This document shows, one piece after another, positions 7,878 to 15,571 of a stretch of 32,330 bases of DNA; within the stretch, counting starts at the first letter, position 1, and the number at the start of each line of letters is the position of its first letter. The translations under genes were made by a program, and so were the position numbers. The stretch spans positions 1-32,330 of the forward strand of contig JABMPJ010000170.1 of the NCBI GenBank assembly GCA_013203785.1. Direction: 5' to 3'. The notes under the pieces were generated by a model, which was not told the origin of the DNA, ran no database searches, and saw nothing but the letters and a program-made list of their open reading frames with translations. This DNA is from Lentisphaerota bacterium. GTDB taxonomy: Bacteria > Verrucomicrobiota > Kiritimatiellia > UBA8416 > JABMPJ01.

Positions 7878-8717
7878 ATGAAGCCGATAAGAACCATCGT
7901 CATCGCGTTAATCGTGGCCACCATGGCGCGGGGCGGGTCTGCTGCCGAGCTGAAGCGTCTCGACGGTGCGACCCTCGTGGCCGACCCGTGGAACGATGGC
8001 GACAGCTTCAAGGTGTCGCACGCGGGTAAGGAGCTTACCCTCCGTCTCTATTTCGTCGACTGTCCCGAAACCGGTGCCTCTTCTGCAACGGATGCTCGGC
8101 GTGTGCGTGATCAAACCCGCTACTTCGGCCTGCCCGGTTATGATCGCACGACCCATTTCGCGCGTGAGGCCTCCGCGTTCGTTCAACAGACGCTGGCGAC
8201 CGCTTTCACGGTCCATACCGCCTATGCAAGCGCCTCGGGTCGTGGCCGCAAGAATCGATACTATGCCTTCGTGACGACCGCGCAGGGAGAAGACCTTGCA
8301 CACCTGTTGGTGCGACGGGGTTACGCCCGCTGTTTCGGAGTAAGGCGGGCACTCGCCGACGGTACGACAGGGGAGGAGGCCCGAGCTCGTTTGTGCGACA
8401 CTGAGCTCTCCGCCATGTTGGATCGCCGCGGGATATGGGCTGAGACCGACGGCGAGCGCCTGGTTGAGCTTCGCGCGACGGCGCGGATCGAGGCTGAAGA
8501 GCTCGCCCAGATTGGGCGTGAGTCCAGAGCGGTGGGGCGGATTGACCTCAATACTGCCTCGATACAGGATCTCGAGGCCATCCATGGCGTCGGTCCCCAA
8601 ATCGCCAGCCGCATCATTTCAAGCCGGCCGTTCGCGGCCCCGCAGGACCTCGCGCGTGTTCCCCACATCCCCCACAACGTCCTGACCAATCTTCAGCACC
8701 ACTTCACGCTTGAGTGA
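7878..8717 (+). CDS. secreted thermonuclease-like nuclease with C-terminal helix-hairpin-helix
   Basis: A 279-residue protein. Residues 1-23 look like a signal peptide (KPIRTIVIALIVATMARGGSAA). Residues about 30-150 are a staphylococcal-nuclease (SNc) domain with the acidic DGD at 40-42, catalytic-type R56, D61 and E64 in LRLYFVDCPET, and a basic GRGRKNRYY near 121-129 where the third catalytic Arg is expected. Residues 221-279 form a ComEA-type helix-hairpin-helix DNA-binding unit (RIDLNTASIQDLEAIHGVGPQ). It probably cuts extracellular or periplasmic DNA or RNA. The frame also opens at 7842, but MKPIRT gives the signal peptide. The gene ends where the sigma-factor reading frame opens, so the two may be co-transcribed. 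The nuclease plus helix-hairpin-helix combination also suits DNA uptake. Confidence 0.88.
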   Translation: MKPIRTIVIALIVATMARGGSAAELKRLDGATLVADPWNDGDSFKVSHAGKELTLRLYFVDCPETGASSATDARRVRDQTRYFGLPGYDRTTHFAREASAFVQQTLATAFTVHTAYASASGRGRKNRYYAFVTTAQGEDLAHLLVRRGYARCFGVRRALADGTTGEEARARLCDTELSAMLDRRGIWAETDGERLVELRATARIEAEELAQIGRESRAVGRIDLNTASIQDLEAIHGVGPQIASRIISSRPFAAPQDLARVPHIPHNVLTNLQHHFTLE

Positions 8718-8805
8718 GTCGCCCTTTGCCGCTCTCTTGCGGCGCGGTCAGCACTTTACGATCAGGTCTACGTCTGATAGTTTCATCCTCTCCCTACTGG
8801 GGGTC

Positions 8806-9420
8806 ATGCAGGGCAAAGAGGCGCTCACCATAGTGAATCTATCAGAAGACGATTTCACCACCCTTTCCGGTCTGGCTGCCCAGGCACAAAAGGGGGATAC
8901 GGAGGCTTACAGCGATCTGCTGCGGCAGCTCTACCCCTTTGTGTTGATGGTGGTTCGCACGAAACTGGGCGCTGCGGTCGACGCCGACGACGTCACCCAG
9001 GAATGCTTGCTGGCTGTCCATAAATCGTTGGCGACCTATCATCCTTCTCGTCGCCTCAAACCGTGGATTCGGGCCATTATTCGCTACAAGATCGCCGATT
9101 ACTTCCGCAAACTATCCCGCACGAATGAGCGTGAGTTCGTGGAAGAGCTGCACAGTGTCACAAATGATGACCTCAGCGCGAATAGGTCTAAGGAGGGACA
9201 GGAACGGGATGAGGTCGACCTGGACGCGTTGCTAGTAGGGCTCCCGGAGAGCCTGCGGCGACCGTTGGTGCTCACGAGGCTACAGGGCCTCTCCTGCTCG
9301 GAGGCAGCGCTCCAGGAGGGGCTCTCGGAGGCCGCCCTGCGCAAGCGCGTCTCTCGCGCCTACAAGTGGCTGGCCTGTGAGATATCGCGACAGAGGGAGG
9401 GGGAACGTGCCGAAGGATAG
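8806..9420 (+). CDS. ECF-type RNA polymerase sigma factor
   Basis: A group-4 (ECF) sigma factor of about 204 residues. Region 2 runs through AYSDLLRQLYPFVLMVVRTKL, DADDVTQECLLAVHKSL and KPWIRAIIRYKIADYFRK. Region 4 is LVGLPESLRRPLVLTRLQGLSCSEAA with the DNA-reading helix in LSEAALRKRVSRAYKWL. The frame opens further upstream, and a TTG at 8710 overlapping the nuclease stop is an alternative start. The ATG at 8806 is chosen because it gives a usual ECF length and has a G-rich stretch just before it. The next gene, overlapping by 14 bp, is an integral-membrane anti-sigma factor of the DUF1109/NrsF type. This pairing suggests an ECF16-like (SigF-type) system. In Caulobacter such sigma factors respond to oxidative and heavy-metal stress. 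Confidence 0.9.
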   Translation: MQGKEALTIVNLSEDDFTTLSGLAAQAQKGDTEAYSDLLRQLYPFVLMVVRTKLGAAVDADDVTQECLLAVHKSLATYHPSRRLKPWIRAIIRYKIADYFRKLSRTNEREFVEELHSVTNDDLSANRSKEGQERDEVDLDALLVGLPESLRRPLVLTRLQGLSCSEAALQEGLSEAALRKRVSRAYKWLACEISRQREGERAEG

Positions 9421-10045
9421 GGAGAGATTTATTGCGGACCTCGTGTCCTCGCACACGCCCCGCCCGCCATTGGCGCTGCCGGGCCGTCGAGCACTGCGCT
9501 GGTGTCTGGCCGCTCTGGCCGTTACTGTCACGCTGTTGTGGCTGGTGCAGCCGTTCCGGCCAGGGTGTCTGCGCGCCCTGTGTGGACACCCCCTACGCTT
9601 GGTCGAGCTCCTGAGCGGTCTGCTCTGCGTGGGTTGGGGTGCCACCATGGCCCTGGTTGGCTCAACGCCGGGCACCCGCCTCTCATTGGCGAGCCGTTGT
9701 GTAGCGGGTCTGTCCGCCGTCGTTTTTGCCGTGAGTCTCGTTGTGGCCAGTATCGCCTCTACCCCCGAAAGCTCATCGATCGGGCATCGTCCGTACTGCT
9801 GGATGGAAGTGCTTGTCTACGGGGGTGCTTCACTGGGCGCGATGCTGTGGATGGCGCATCGCTCCTACCTGCGCTTCACGGCACCAACGGCCATATGGGT
9901 TGGCCTCGCGGCCGGACTGGTCCCCGCCCTCCTCATGCAGTTGGCCTGCGTGTATGACCCGTGCCATGGGCTGGCGTTCCACTACGGTCCGATTCTGCTG
10001 CTGGTGGGGCTGGGTGCCTGGCTGGTGAAACGTCTGGCGCGCTGA
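9407..10045 (+). CDS. NrsF-like (DUF1109) membrane anti-sigma factor
   Basis: A 212-residue protein with six predicted membrane helices (about 29-47, 65-83, 96-117, 132-151, 161-178, 192-209) and a short cytoplasmic N-terminus that would bind the sigma factor. The GTG at 9407 is chosen because GAGGGAGGGGGAA directly precedes it; it overlaps the sigma gene by 14 bp. Size, topology and context match NrsF/DUF1109 anti-sigma factors. Cysteines occur at 33, 54, 59, 74, 98, 131, 181 and 186. As I recall, Caulobacter NrsF uses two conserved cysteines in a similar region to sense chromate and cadmium. Here C131 (RPYC) and C181/C186 (CVYDPC) are the natural counterparts. The convergent neighbours encode methionine sulfoxide reductases, a likely regulon output. 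Confidence 0.82.
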   Translation: MPKDRERFIADLVSSHTPRPPLALPGRRALRWCLAALAVTVTLLWLVQPFRPGCLRALCGHPLRLVELLSGLLCVGWGATMALVGSTPGTRLSLASRCVAGLSAVVFAVSLVVASIASTPESSSIGHRPYCWMEVLVYGGASLGAMLWMAHRSYLRFTAPTAIWVGLAAGLVPALLMQLACVYDPCHGLAFHYGPILLLVGLGAWLVKRLAR

Positions 10046-10101
10046 AGCAGTCGCCATGTCGAAGAGGCCGATGTCAAACGGATCCGGGTTGAATCACCCC
10101 T

Positions 10102-10650
10102 TCAGCGACGCTTCTTAAAGAAATCCTGGTGGTACGCTTCGGCCTCATAGAACGGCTTGGCTGGTTCGATCCGCGTAACCATTGTGCCGTCGGTGTGTGA
10201 GGACGCCGCCAACCGGTGTTTCGATCGCTCGGCCGCTTGCTTCTGCGCTTCGGTATGATGGAAAATGGCGGTCCGATAGCGCGTGCCATGCTCCGCAGTG
10301 GGATCAACATGTTCCCAGAAAATATCCAGGAGTTCCCGATAACTCACCTGGCTGGGATCATAGTGCACCTGTACGGCCTCCATGTGTCGGGTGTGGCCCG
10401 CCGATACCTCGTCATAGGTCGGGTCTGGTTTGTCTCCGCCGGTATAGCCCGATACGGCACTCGTCACACCCGGCACCTCTTCAAAAGCCCGTTCCATGCT
10501 CCAGAAGCAGCCCCCGGCAAAAGTGGCCACGGCTGGCGGCTCGATCCCCGGTTTCGTGTGATCCTTCATGAGAGCCAGCGTCGTGATCCCGGCGAGGCTC
10601 AGTCCAATCAGCACCGCCACCACGCTGACCGCTATGCATGGCGCCTTCAC
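10102..10650 (-). CDS. msrA: peptide methionine (S)-sulfoxide reductase, membrane-anchored
   Basis: A 182-residue MsrA that reduces the S-epimer of methionine sulfoxide in proteins. The catalytic motif is GGCFW with C48. The downstream blocks [27 protein letters not shown] and YHQDFF are standard MsrA. Residues about 5-28 form a hydrophobic signal anchor, so the enzyme probably faces the periplasm. The GTG at 10650 is chosen because GTGA overlaps the stop codon of the upstream msrAB gene; a frame extended to 10701 lacks this logic. The only cysteine outside the anchor is the catalytic one, and the position three residues on is Ser where the MsrAB paralogue has Cys. Recycling therefore needs an external thiol or a different mechanism. 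Confidence 0.92.
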   Translation of the reverse strand: MKAPCIAVSVVAVLIGLSLAGITTLALMKDHTKPGIEPPAVATFAGGCFWSMERAFEEVPGVTSAVSGYTGGDKPDPTYDEVSAGHTRHMEAVQVHYDPSQVSYRELLDIFWEHVDPTAEHGTRYRTAIFHHTEAQKQAAERSKHRLAASSHTDGTMVTRIEPAKPFYEAEAYHQDFFKKRR

Positions 10651-11789
10651 TGTCCGTTCTTTGTGTTCTGGCCATCCGGTTGGGTAAAGAGGTTGCTCCA
10701 TTCCCCGTAGCCTTCCTTCTCCAGCGCATCAGCCGGAACAAACCGGAGCGAGGCAGAGTTGATGCAGTAGCGCTTGCCCGTCGGTGCGGGTCCGTCGCCA
10801 AAGACGTGCCCGAGATGGCTGTCGCCGCTCTTGGACCGTACTTCGGTGCGAGTCACCCCCAGACGGTGGTCGCTCTTTGCCACGACGTTGTCCGTCACAA
10901 GCGGTCGATCAAAAGAGGGCCAGCCCGTGCCCGATTCGAACTTATCGCGCGAGCTGAACAGCGGTTCCCCAGAAACTACATCCACGTAAATACCCGCCCT
11001 CTTGTTATCCCAGTAGGTGTTCCTAAATGGACGCTCCGTCCCCTCTTCCTGCGTCACGTTATACTGGAGTGGCGTGAGTTGTTCGCGCAGGGTCTTCTCG
11101 TCCGGCTTTACGAATCCCATGGGCTTCGGTTCGGGCTCGTAGTGAAGCTCATGGCTCCATGCCGCGGCGGCGAACCGATCACGCCCGGATGCCCTGCGGT
11201 AGGCCTTGTAGTGCGCTGAGTTCTTCTTGTAGTAGTCCTGGTGGTATTCCTCGGCCGGGTACCATGTCTGCGCGGGTTCGATGGCGGTTGCAATCGGCTT
11301 GTCAAAACGGCCCGACGCTTCCAAGCGCTGCTTGGATGCCTCGGCGTCGCGTTTCTGTGCTTCGGTATGATAGAAGATGACCGGGCGGTACTGGTTGCCC
11401 CGGTCCGCAAACTGGCCGCCGCCGTCGGTAGGATCCATGCTGCGCCAGAAGACCTCCAGCAAGTCGTTGTAGGTAATCAGTCGTGGGTCATAATGAACCT
11501 GTACGGCCTCTGCATGGCCCGTCCCCCCCGATGAAACCTCTTTGTAAGTCGGGTTCAGTTTCGCGCCGCCGGTATAGCCGGATATGACCCGCGCCACTCC
11601 CGGCAGTTTCTCGAAAGGCGGCTCCATACACCAAAAGCAGCCACCCGCAAACGTGGCGCGTTCCAGCATCTCACCGCTGTTCATGTGGCCCTGCATGGCC
11701 TCGTTCTTGTCTCGGCCGCGGACCTGTAGGCCCAGTAGAGCCAGAATCGCGACCACGCTCACACCCACTATCATTCGCTTCATCTTCAT
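10647..11789 (-). CDS. msrAB: bifunctional methionine sulfoxide reductase MsrA-MsrB, exported
   Basis: A 380-residue fusion with an N-terminal signal peptide or anchor (residues 1-25), an MsrA domain (about 44-195) and an MsrB domain (about 230-355), so both epimers of methionine sulfoxide can be repaired outside the cytoplasm. MsrA has GGCFWC with C51 and C54. MsrB has [19 protein letters not shown] (322-330) and the catalytic C342 in [11 protein letters not shown]. The MsrB zinc CxxC pairs are absent (SGEPLFSS replaces one), as in zinc-free MsrB proteins. AGAGGGAG precedes the ATG. It is the first gene of a two-gene operon with msrA, GTGA-coupled. It faces the sigma/anti-sigma pair convergently. 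Confidence 0.95.
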   Translation of the reverse strand: MKMKRMIVGVSVVAILALLGLQVRGRDKNEAMQGHMNSGEMLERATFAGGCFWCMEPPFEKLPGVARVISGYTGGAKLNPTYKEVSSGGTGHAEAVQVHYDPRLITYNDLLEVFWRSMDPTDGGGQFADRGNQYRPVIFYHTEAQKRDAEASKQRLEASGRFDKPIATAIEPAQTWYPAEEYHQDYYKKNSAHYKAYRRASGRDRFAAAAWSHELHYEPEPKPMGFVKPDEKTLREQLTPLQYNVTQEEGTERPFRNTYWDNKRAGIYVDVVSGEPLFSSRDKFESGTGWPSFDRPLVTDNVVAKSDHRLGVTRTEVRSKSGDSHLGHVFGDGPAPTGKRYCINSASLRFVPADALEKEGYGEWSNLFTQPDGQNTKNGQ

Positions 11790-11980
11790 TTCTCCCTCTG
11801 CCTAAGCCGACCGTATGACCTGCACCTCCGCGTTGTGCTTCGTCCATTCGCCACAACGCCTTCCACTATCCCATTCGCTAAAGCAACGGATTGTGACGCG
11901 GAAAATCACGGCGTTCAAAGCACCGGACCCGCTGAGCCTCGCTCTTGCGCGTACGCACCCGTATCCCCTATGATCGGAGC

Positions 11981-12832
11981 ATGACACGGCTTGCGCTCTT
12001 TGCCGCTCTCGTCGGCTTGCCCTGGTACCTTCTCGCGGTAGGGGGTGTGGTGGCGGCCATGGTGTGGGGCCTGCGTCGCCAAGCACGCGCGACGCATCGC
12101 CGACTCCTGCGCACCACCCCGCTGTCGCCGGAGTGGCGGGCCGTCGTGGAGCAAAACGTTTCCCCCTATGTCCATCTCCCTCCCGCACTACAGACGAAGC
12201 TGGAGGGATACATCAATCTGTTTCTTGATGAAAAGGGTTTTGAGGGGTGTGGCGGTCAGGAGATCACGGACGAGGTGCGGGTGACGATTGCCGCCCAGGC
12301 GTGCCTGCTGCTGATCGGTCGCGACTCTCAATGCTACCCCAGGCTGCGCTCCATTCTGGTCTACCCTCACACCTATGTGGCGGGTGGCAAGGGGCTTTTC
12401 GGTGGAGATGGCGACGCGCCTTCGGTCCGTCTCGGGGAGTCGTGGCAAACGGGTGTGGTGGTGCTCGCGTGGGACAGTGTCTGCGGCGGCATACGTAATT
12501 TCGATGACGGCCACAATGTCGTGCTTCATGAGTTCTCCCATCAGCTCGACCAAGAGGACGGCAGCGCGGATGGGACCCCCTTGCTCGATACGCTCTCCTG
12601 CTATGGGTCGTGGTCTCGCTGCCTGGGTCGGGAGTATCAACTGTTTCTAAAGCAGGTGGCCAAACACAGGCGCACGGTCATCGATCACTACGGTGCCACT
12701 AATGCGGCGGAGTTCTTCGCCACAGCGACCGAGGCCTTCTTCGAAAAGCCGGAAGCCCTCTCACGCAAGCACCCGGACCTGTATGCCGAATTGCAGCAGT
12801 ACTATCACCTGGATCCCGTCACATGGGGGTAG
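11981..12832 (+). CDS. mtfA: MtfA-like zinc-dependent peptidase (M90 family)
   Basis: A 283-residue protein with one N-terminal membrane helix (about 8-30) and a cytoplasmic MtfA/DUF980 domain. The gluzincin motif HEFSH (H183, E184, H187), extended by QLDQEDG, and the downstream AAEFFATATEAFFE (around 242-255) supply the zinc ligands and catalytic Glu expected for this family. E. coli MtfA binds the glucose repressor Mlc and has aminopeptidase activity; whether this homologue does so is unknown. The ATG at 11981 follows CGGAG closely; an earlier in-frame start at 11945 is possible. It is divergent from msrAB with a spacer of about 190 bp that shows no clear promoter match. Confidence 0.88.
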   Translation: MTRLALFAALVGLPWYLLAVGGVVAAMVWGLRRQARATHRRLLRTTPLSPEWRAVVEQNVSPYVHLPPALQTKLEGYINLFLDEKGFEGCGGQEITDEVRVTIAAQACLLLIGRDSQCYPRLRSILVYPHTYVAGGKGLFGGDGDAPSVRLGESWQTGVVVLAWDSVCGGIRNFDDGHNVVLHEFSHQLDQEDGSADGTPLLDTLSCYGSWSRCLGREYQLFLKQVAKHRRTVIDHYGATNAAEFFATATEAFFEKPEALSRKHPDLYAELQQYYHLDPVTWG

Positions 12833-12917
12833 TATGGAATGGTGGCCCGTGTGTGCCTTTTGAAGTTACGGACGCTTGCCCTGACAGTTGGCCCTTGTGG
12901 AATGTGGGGTGGGGGCA

Positions 12918-12946
12918 CTACGCTTGTTGGCAACCGCAAATAGAAC
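12918..12946 (+). promoter_or_regulatory. motif shared with the nitroreductase upstream region
   Basis: TACGCT (12919-12924), then TGTT, then GGCAACCGCAAATAGAAC, ending just before the DUF2237 ribosome site. It matches the nitroreductase upstream sequence at 6963-6986 in nearly every aligned base apart from the 4-base insertion. This may be an operator or transcript leader shared by two genes of the same stress cluster. Confidence 0.35.
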
Positions 12947-12955
12947 GGAACGACC

Positions 12956-13318
12956 ATGGCGCGAAACGTATTCAGTGAAGAGTTGGAGTCCTGCTGTCTG
13001 AATCCTGTCACCGGGTTCTTTAGGAATGGAAAATGTGACACCACGGGTCAGGACCGCGGTATGCACACGGTCTGCGTGCAGATGACCGATGAGTTTTTGG
13101 AATTCGCGAGGGAGCAGGGCAACGATCTGATCACGCCTGCGCCGGAGTATCATTTTCCGGGGCTGAAGGCCGGCGATCAGTGGTGCGTCTGTGTGGGCAC
13201 GGTTATGGAGGCCATCGCCGCCGACAAGCCGCCCCGCATCAATCTGAAGGCGACCCATGCCTCCGTCCTGGAGTTTATCACGCTGGACGCTCTGAAGGCC
13301 TGCGCCGTGGACGCCTGA
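12956..13318 (+). CDS. DUF2237 family protein
   Basis: A 120-residue cytoplasmic protein of the DUF2237 family, recognised by the N-terminal NVFSEELESCCLNPVTGFFRNGKC, the central GMHTVC and NDLITPAPEYHFPGLKAGDQWCVCV, and the C-terminal ATHASVLEFITLDALKAC. Function is not established for this family. Seven cysteines (13, 14, 27, 40, 77, 79, 116) in 120 residues suggest redox sensitivity or metal binding, but this is inference. Expected length for the family is about 120 residues, so it is complete. The ATG has GGAACG just upstream. It is followed after 18 bp by the cupin gene and probably forms an operon with it. Confidence 0.9.
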   Translation: MARNVFSEELESCCLNPVTGFFRNGKCDTTGQDRGMHTVCVQMTDEFLEFAREQGNDLITPAPEYHFPGLKAGDQWCVCVGTVMEAIAADKPPRINLKATHASVLEFITLDALKACAVDA

Positions 13319-13336
13319 GCACCGAGAGGATGACGG

Positions 13337-13705
13337 ATGAGTAAGAGCACGGCGACGTATTGGAACCCGTTGGTCCCTGAGCATGATGGCGAATGGACCG
13401 CCATCGAGAATACGAACGGTCTGGTGGAGCAGTTGACGCTGGCAATAGATGAGGTGTCGGGGGATTACACGCGCCTAACTCGCTTCCGGGCCGGCGCGGA
13501 TACGACGGCTTCGGGCGCCAGTGTTCATGACTATCCGGAAGAGGTCTTCATGGTAGTCGGCCGACTCTATGATGCCTCGTTTGACCGCTGGCTGGAAACG
13601 GGGGCGTATGCCAGCCGACCACCAGGCGAGGTTCATGGCCCATTCAGGGCGGAGGAGGAATGCCTTGTCCTGGAGGTTTCCTTTCCGAGCCAGGCACGGC
13701 CGTGA
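13337..13705 (+). CDS. ChrR-like cupin domain protein
   Basis: A 122-residue single-domain cupin. The metal-site pattern is visible as H64 and E68/E69 (VHDYPEEVFMVVGRLYD) and H100 (RPPGEVHGPFR), as in the cupin half of ChrR-type anti-sigma factors and small dioxygenases. It lacks the N-terminal zinc anti-sigma domain of ChrR, so direct sigma control is unlikely. GAGAGGA precedes the ATG by 6 nt. It is the last gene of the plus-strand run and is followed by a 9-bp hairpin. The probable role is ligand or metal binding in the same redox cluster; the activity is unknown. Confidence 0.85.
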   Translation: MSKSTATYWNPLVPEHDGEWTAIENTNGLVEQLTLAIDEVSGDYTRLTRFRAGADTTASGASVHDYPEEVFMVVGRLYDASFDRWLETGAYASRPPGEVHGPFRAEEECLVLEVSFPSQARP

Positions 13706-13710
13706 GTGCC

Positions 13711-13739
13711 TGTCGTTGCAGCGTCCTTTGGCAACGACA
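13711..13739. terminator. hairpin between convergent cupin and AraC genes
   Basis: TGTCGTTGC (13711-13719) and GCAACGACA (13731-13739) form a perfect 9-bp stem with an 11-nt loop. It sits between two genes that end toward each other, so it can act as a bidirectional terminator. There is no long T-tract on either side, so intrinsic termination would be weak. Confidence 0.55.
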
Positions 13740-13753
13740 CATAGTCTGGATGC

Positions 13754-14572
13754 TCAGTCCCCGCGCCGAAAGGCGCGAGGGCTTCTGCCTGTCCTGGCGT
13801 GAAAGACGCGGCTGAAGTGGAGCGCATCGCGAAAGCCTACGGCAAAGGCGACCTCATTAACGCGCATGGCCGTGCCTTGCAGAAGGGTGCAGCCGTGGCG
13901 GATCCGCAGGTTGCGCAAGTAGCGCATGACGCTTTCGCCCATGCATTCACGAAAAGTGCGACCAAAGTGGTGTACACTGAGTCCGGAGATGCGCGCGACA
14001 TCGTCGAGGGTTAGATCCGGTTCGTGGAAGTGGTGCGTCATCCAGTCGAGCGCTCGTTCGATGGTGGCCGGTCGGCACGCGGCCGTACCCGACTGGCTGA
14101 ATTCACTTCGGACCACAGCGAACAGCTCCAGTATCGATGCCTTGAGGAAGAGAGGGTCGGCCTCGTCCTTGACGAGAAGGCGGCTGGCCAGCTTCTGGAA
14201 GGCCTCCGTCAAGCGGGCGGGGTCACTCACGCGGGTCATCTCACGCACAGGATGCTTCCAGAGATAGTCGAATTCGGGGACACCCGCCATGTCCAGAGCC
14301 GCGCCCCAGAACTCAACCGACTCCGCAGGATCCGATGAGGCACTTCCCTGGTGGCAGCAGCCGATGTAGAGATGGTGCAGAGGCAGCGTCCAGGGCTTCC
14401 CACCAACGACCCACTCCCCCAGGTCTCCTTTCGCCATGAACCCGAGAGCGACGTACGGAGCCGGGGTATTCAAGCTGCGCCGCCGCGCAAGTTCCGCAAA
14501 GAAAAGCGGCGGCTGTGAGCGGGCGCTTACCCACTCCGCGATCTTGTCTATGAAGTCGCATGGTTTATCCAT
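13754..14572 (-). CDS. AraC family transcriptional regulator
   Basis: A regulator of about 272 residues. The C-terminal AraC domain is clear: LTLDDVARISGLSVHHFGRTFRECMG, then VNEVAFAVGFRDALHFSRVFHARTGRSPRAFRR. The N-terminal sensor region includes WTLPLHHLYIGCCHQG and has no strong match to a named ligand domain. The ATG at 14572 is preferred because a promoter-like pair ends just before it; 14629 is an in-frame alternative adding 19 residues. It is transcribed divergently from the PhyH/URO-D-like operon and is the obvious candidate activator of it. The spacer contains GGTTAAACGGTTGAAACC, where GGTT-A/G-AA occurs twice, a possible half-site pair. Confidence 0.87.
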   Translation of the reverse strand: MDKPCDFIDKIAEWVSARSQPPLFFAELARRRSLNTPAPYVALGFMAKGDLGEWVVGGKPWTLPLHHLYIGCCHQGSASSDPAESVEFWGAALDMAGVPEFDYLWKHPVREMTRVSDPARLTEAFQKLASRLLVKDEADPLFLKASILELFAVVRSEFSQSGTAACRPATIERALDWMTHHFHEPDLTLDDVARISGLSVHHFGRTFRECMGESVMRYLRNLRIRHGCTLLQGTAMRVNEVAFAVGFRDALHFSRVFHARTGRSPRAFRRGD

Positions 14573-14577
14573 GTCAT

Positions 14578-14606
14578 AAGTATAGACAGATATCGCATAT
14601 TCGCAA
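14578..14606 (-). promoter_or_regulatory. candidate sigma-70 promoter, leaderless with respect to the AraC start
   Basis: Reading the minus strand, TTGCGA (14606-14601) and TATACT (14584-14579) are separated by 16 bp. Transcription starting about 7 nt downstream would begin at the ATG at 14572, giving a leaderless message. No Shine-Dalgarno is visible before this ATG, which agrees. Confidence 0.45.
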
Positions 14607-14797
14607 CATAATTGGTGCATCGTATTCATGTGTACCGGATCAATGAGACGGGTTTATCCATACCAATACAGGCGGGATCAAGGTTAAACGGTTGAAACCA
14701 AGCATGGCGGGACGACGGGCACCGACGACATCATCTGCTACTGCCGCACACGCGGACGAGGCTGATCACGTCTGTGCATGATCAACGAAAGGACTGA

Positions 14798-15571
14798 ATG
14801 ATGATTGGAGCAGAAGAGAAGCAGACCTACATGCAGGACGGCTACTGCCTCGACCGGAAGGTGATTCCCCAAGAGGCGATTACCGCCGCCCGAGCCCGCG
14901 TGCACGAGATGATTGAGGAGCCGCCAGAGTGGGCACCACAGTCATGGCAGGTGGTCGATCCCGCTCGAGCGCTGAACAGCAAAGGGCAGCCACTCCCGGC
15001 CGGCATTCAACGACCGGCGCGATTCGAGGGTGTCTTCGCCGAGATTGCGCATCATCCCAATCTGGTGGCTGCCATGACCACACTCCTGGGCGGCGAGGTC
15101 GAATTGCGCACGGATCAGATCGGCGTCAAACACGGCTTCATCACCGAGGAGCAGGGGGGGCGGACCTACCACCATCAAGATGCCTATTACCTCCGAGTCG
15201 AACCCGAGATCGGCGCCAACTGCTGGATCCCGCTGGATGAGGTCGGGCTGGATGCGATCGCGCTGGCAGTCAAGCCGGGTACCCAGCGGGGATGGAAGCT
15301 CCATCCCCACCAGGACTACGATGACACCCCTGCCTGGGGGCACATGGAGAAGGGAGTCTTTCGGCCGTTTCAACGCCACCGAATCCCCTTGAATGACGTG
15401 GACGTCTCGGACGAGATCGTCTTCCCCATGGTGCCGGGAGATGGTGTATATTTCACCAACTACACGTGGCATCGCAGCGAGCCAAACCGAAGCGGCAAGA
15501 CGCTCCTGTTCTACGCCATGGATTATCAATTGACGAAAGAGGCCGTGGCCGAACGGAGACCAGGCAGATGA
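14798..15571 (+). CDS. phytanoyl-CoA dioxygenase (PhyH) family Fe(II)/2-oxoglutarate oxygenase
   Basis: A 257-residue PhyH-family oxygenase, only distantly similar to the one at 3521-4366. The iron triad is H126-Q-D128 in YHHQDAYYLR and H225 in NYTWHRSEPNRSG, with R231 well placed for 2-oxoglutarate. VPGDGVYF (about 212-219) is the usual strand before the distal His. The ATG has AAAGGA 6 nt upstream; a second ATG follows immediately. The stop codon overlaps the start of the URO-D-like gene as ATGA, so the two proteins are made together and probably act on one pathway. A hydroxylation that labilises a methyl or similar group is one hypothesis. The substrate is unknown. Confidence 0.9.
   Translation: MMIGAEEKQTYMQDGYCLDRKVIPQEAITAARARVHEMIEEPPEWAPQSWQVVDPARALNSKGQPLPAGIQRPARFEGVFAEIAHHPNLVAAMTTLLGGEVELRTDQIGVKHGFITEEQGGRTYHHQDAYYLRVEPEIGANCWIPLDEVGLDAIALAVKPGTQRGWKLHPHQDYDDTPAWGHMEKGVFRPFQRHRIPLNDVDVSDEIVFPMVPGDGVYFTNYTWHRSEPNRSGKTLLFYAMDYQLTKEAVAERRPGR

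Noticed and set aside
13337-13705. Cupin considered as an anti-sigma factor for the ECF gene
   Set aside because: It lacks the zinc anti-sigma domain of ChrR, and the sigma gene already overlaps an NrsF-like anti-sigma gene.
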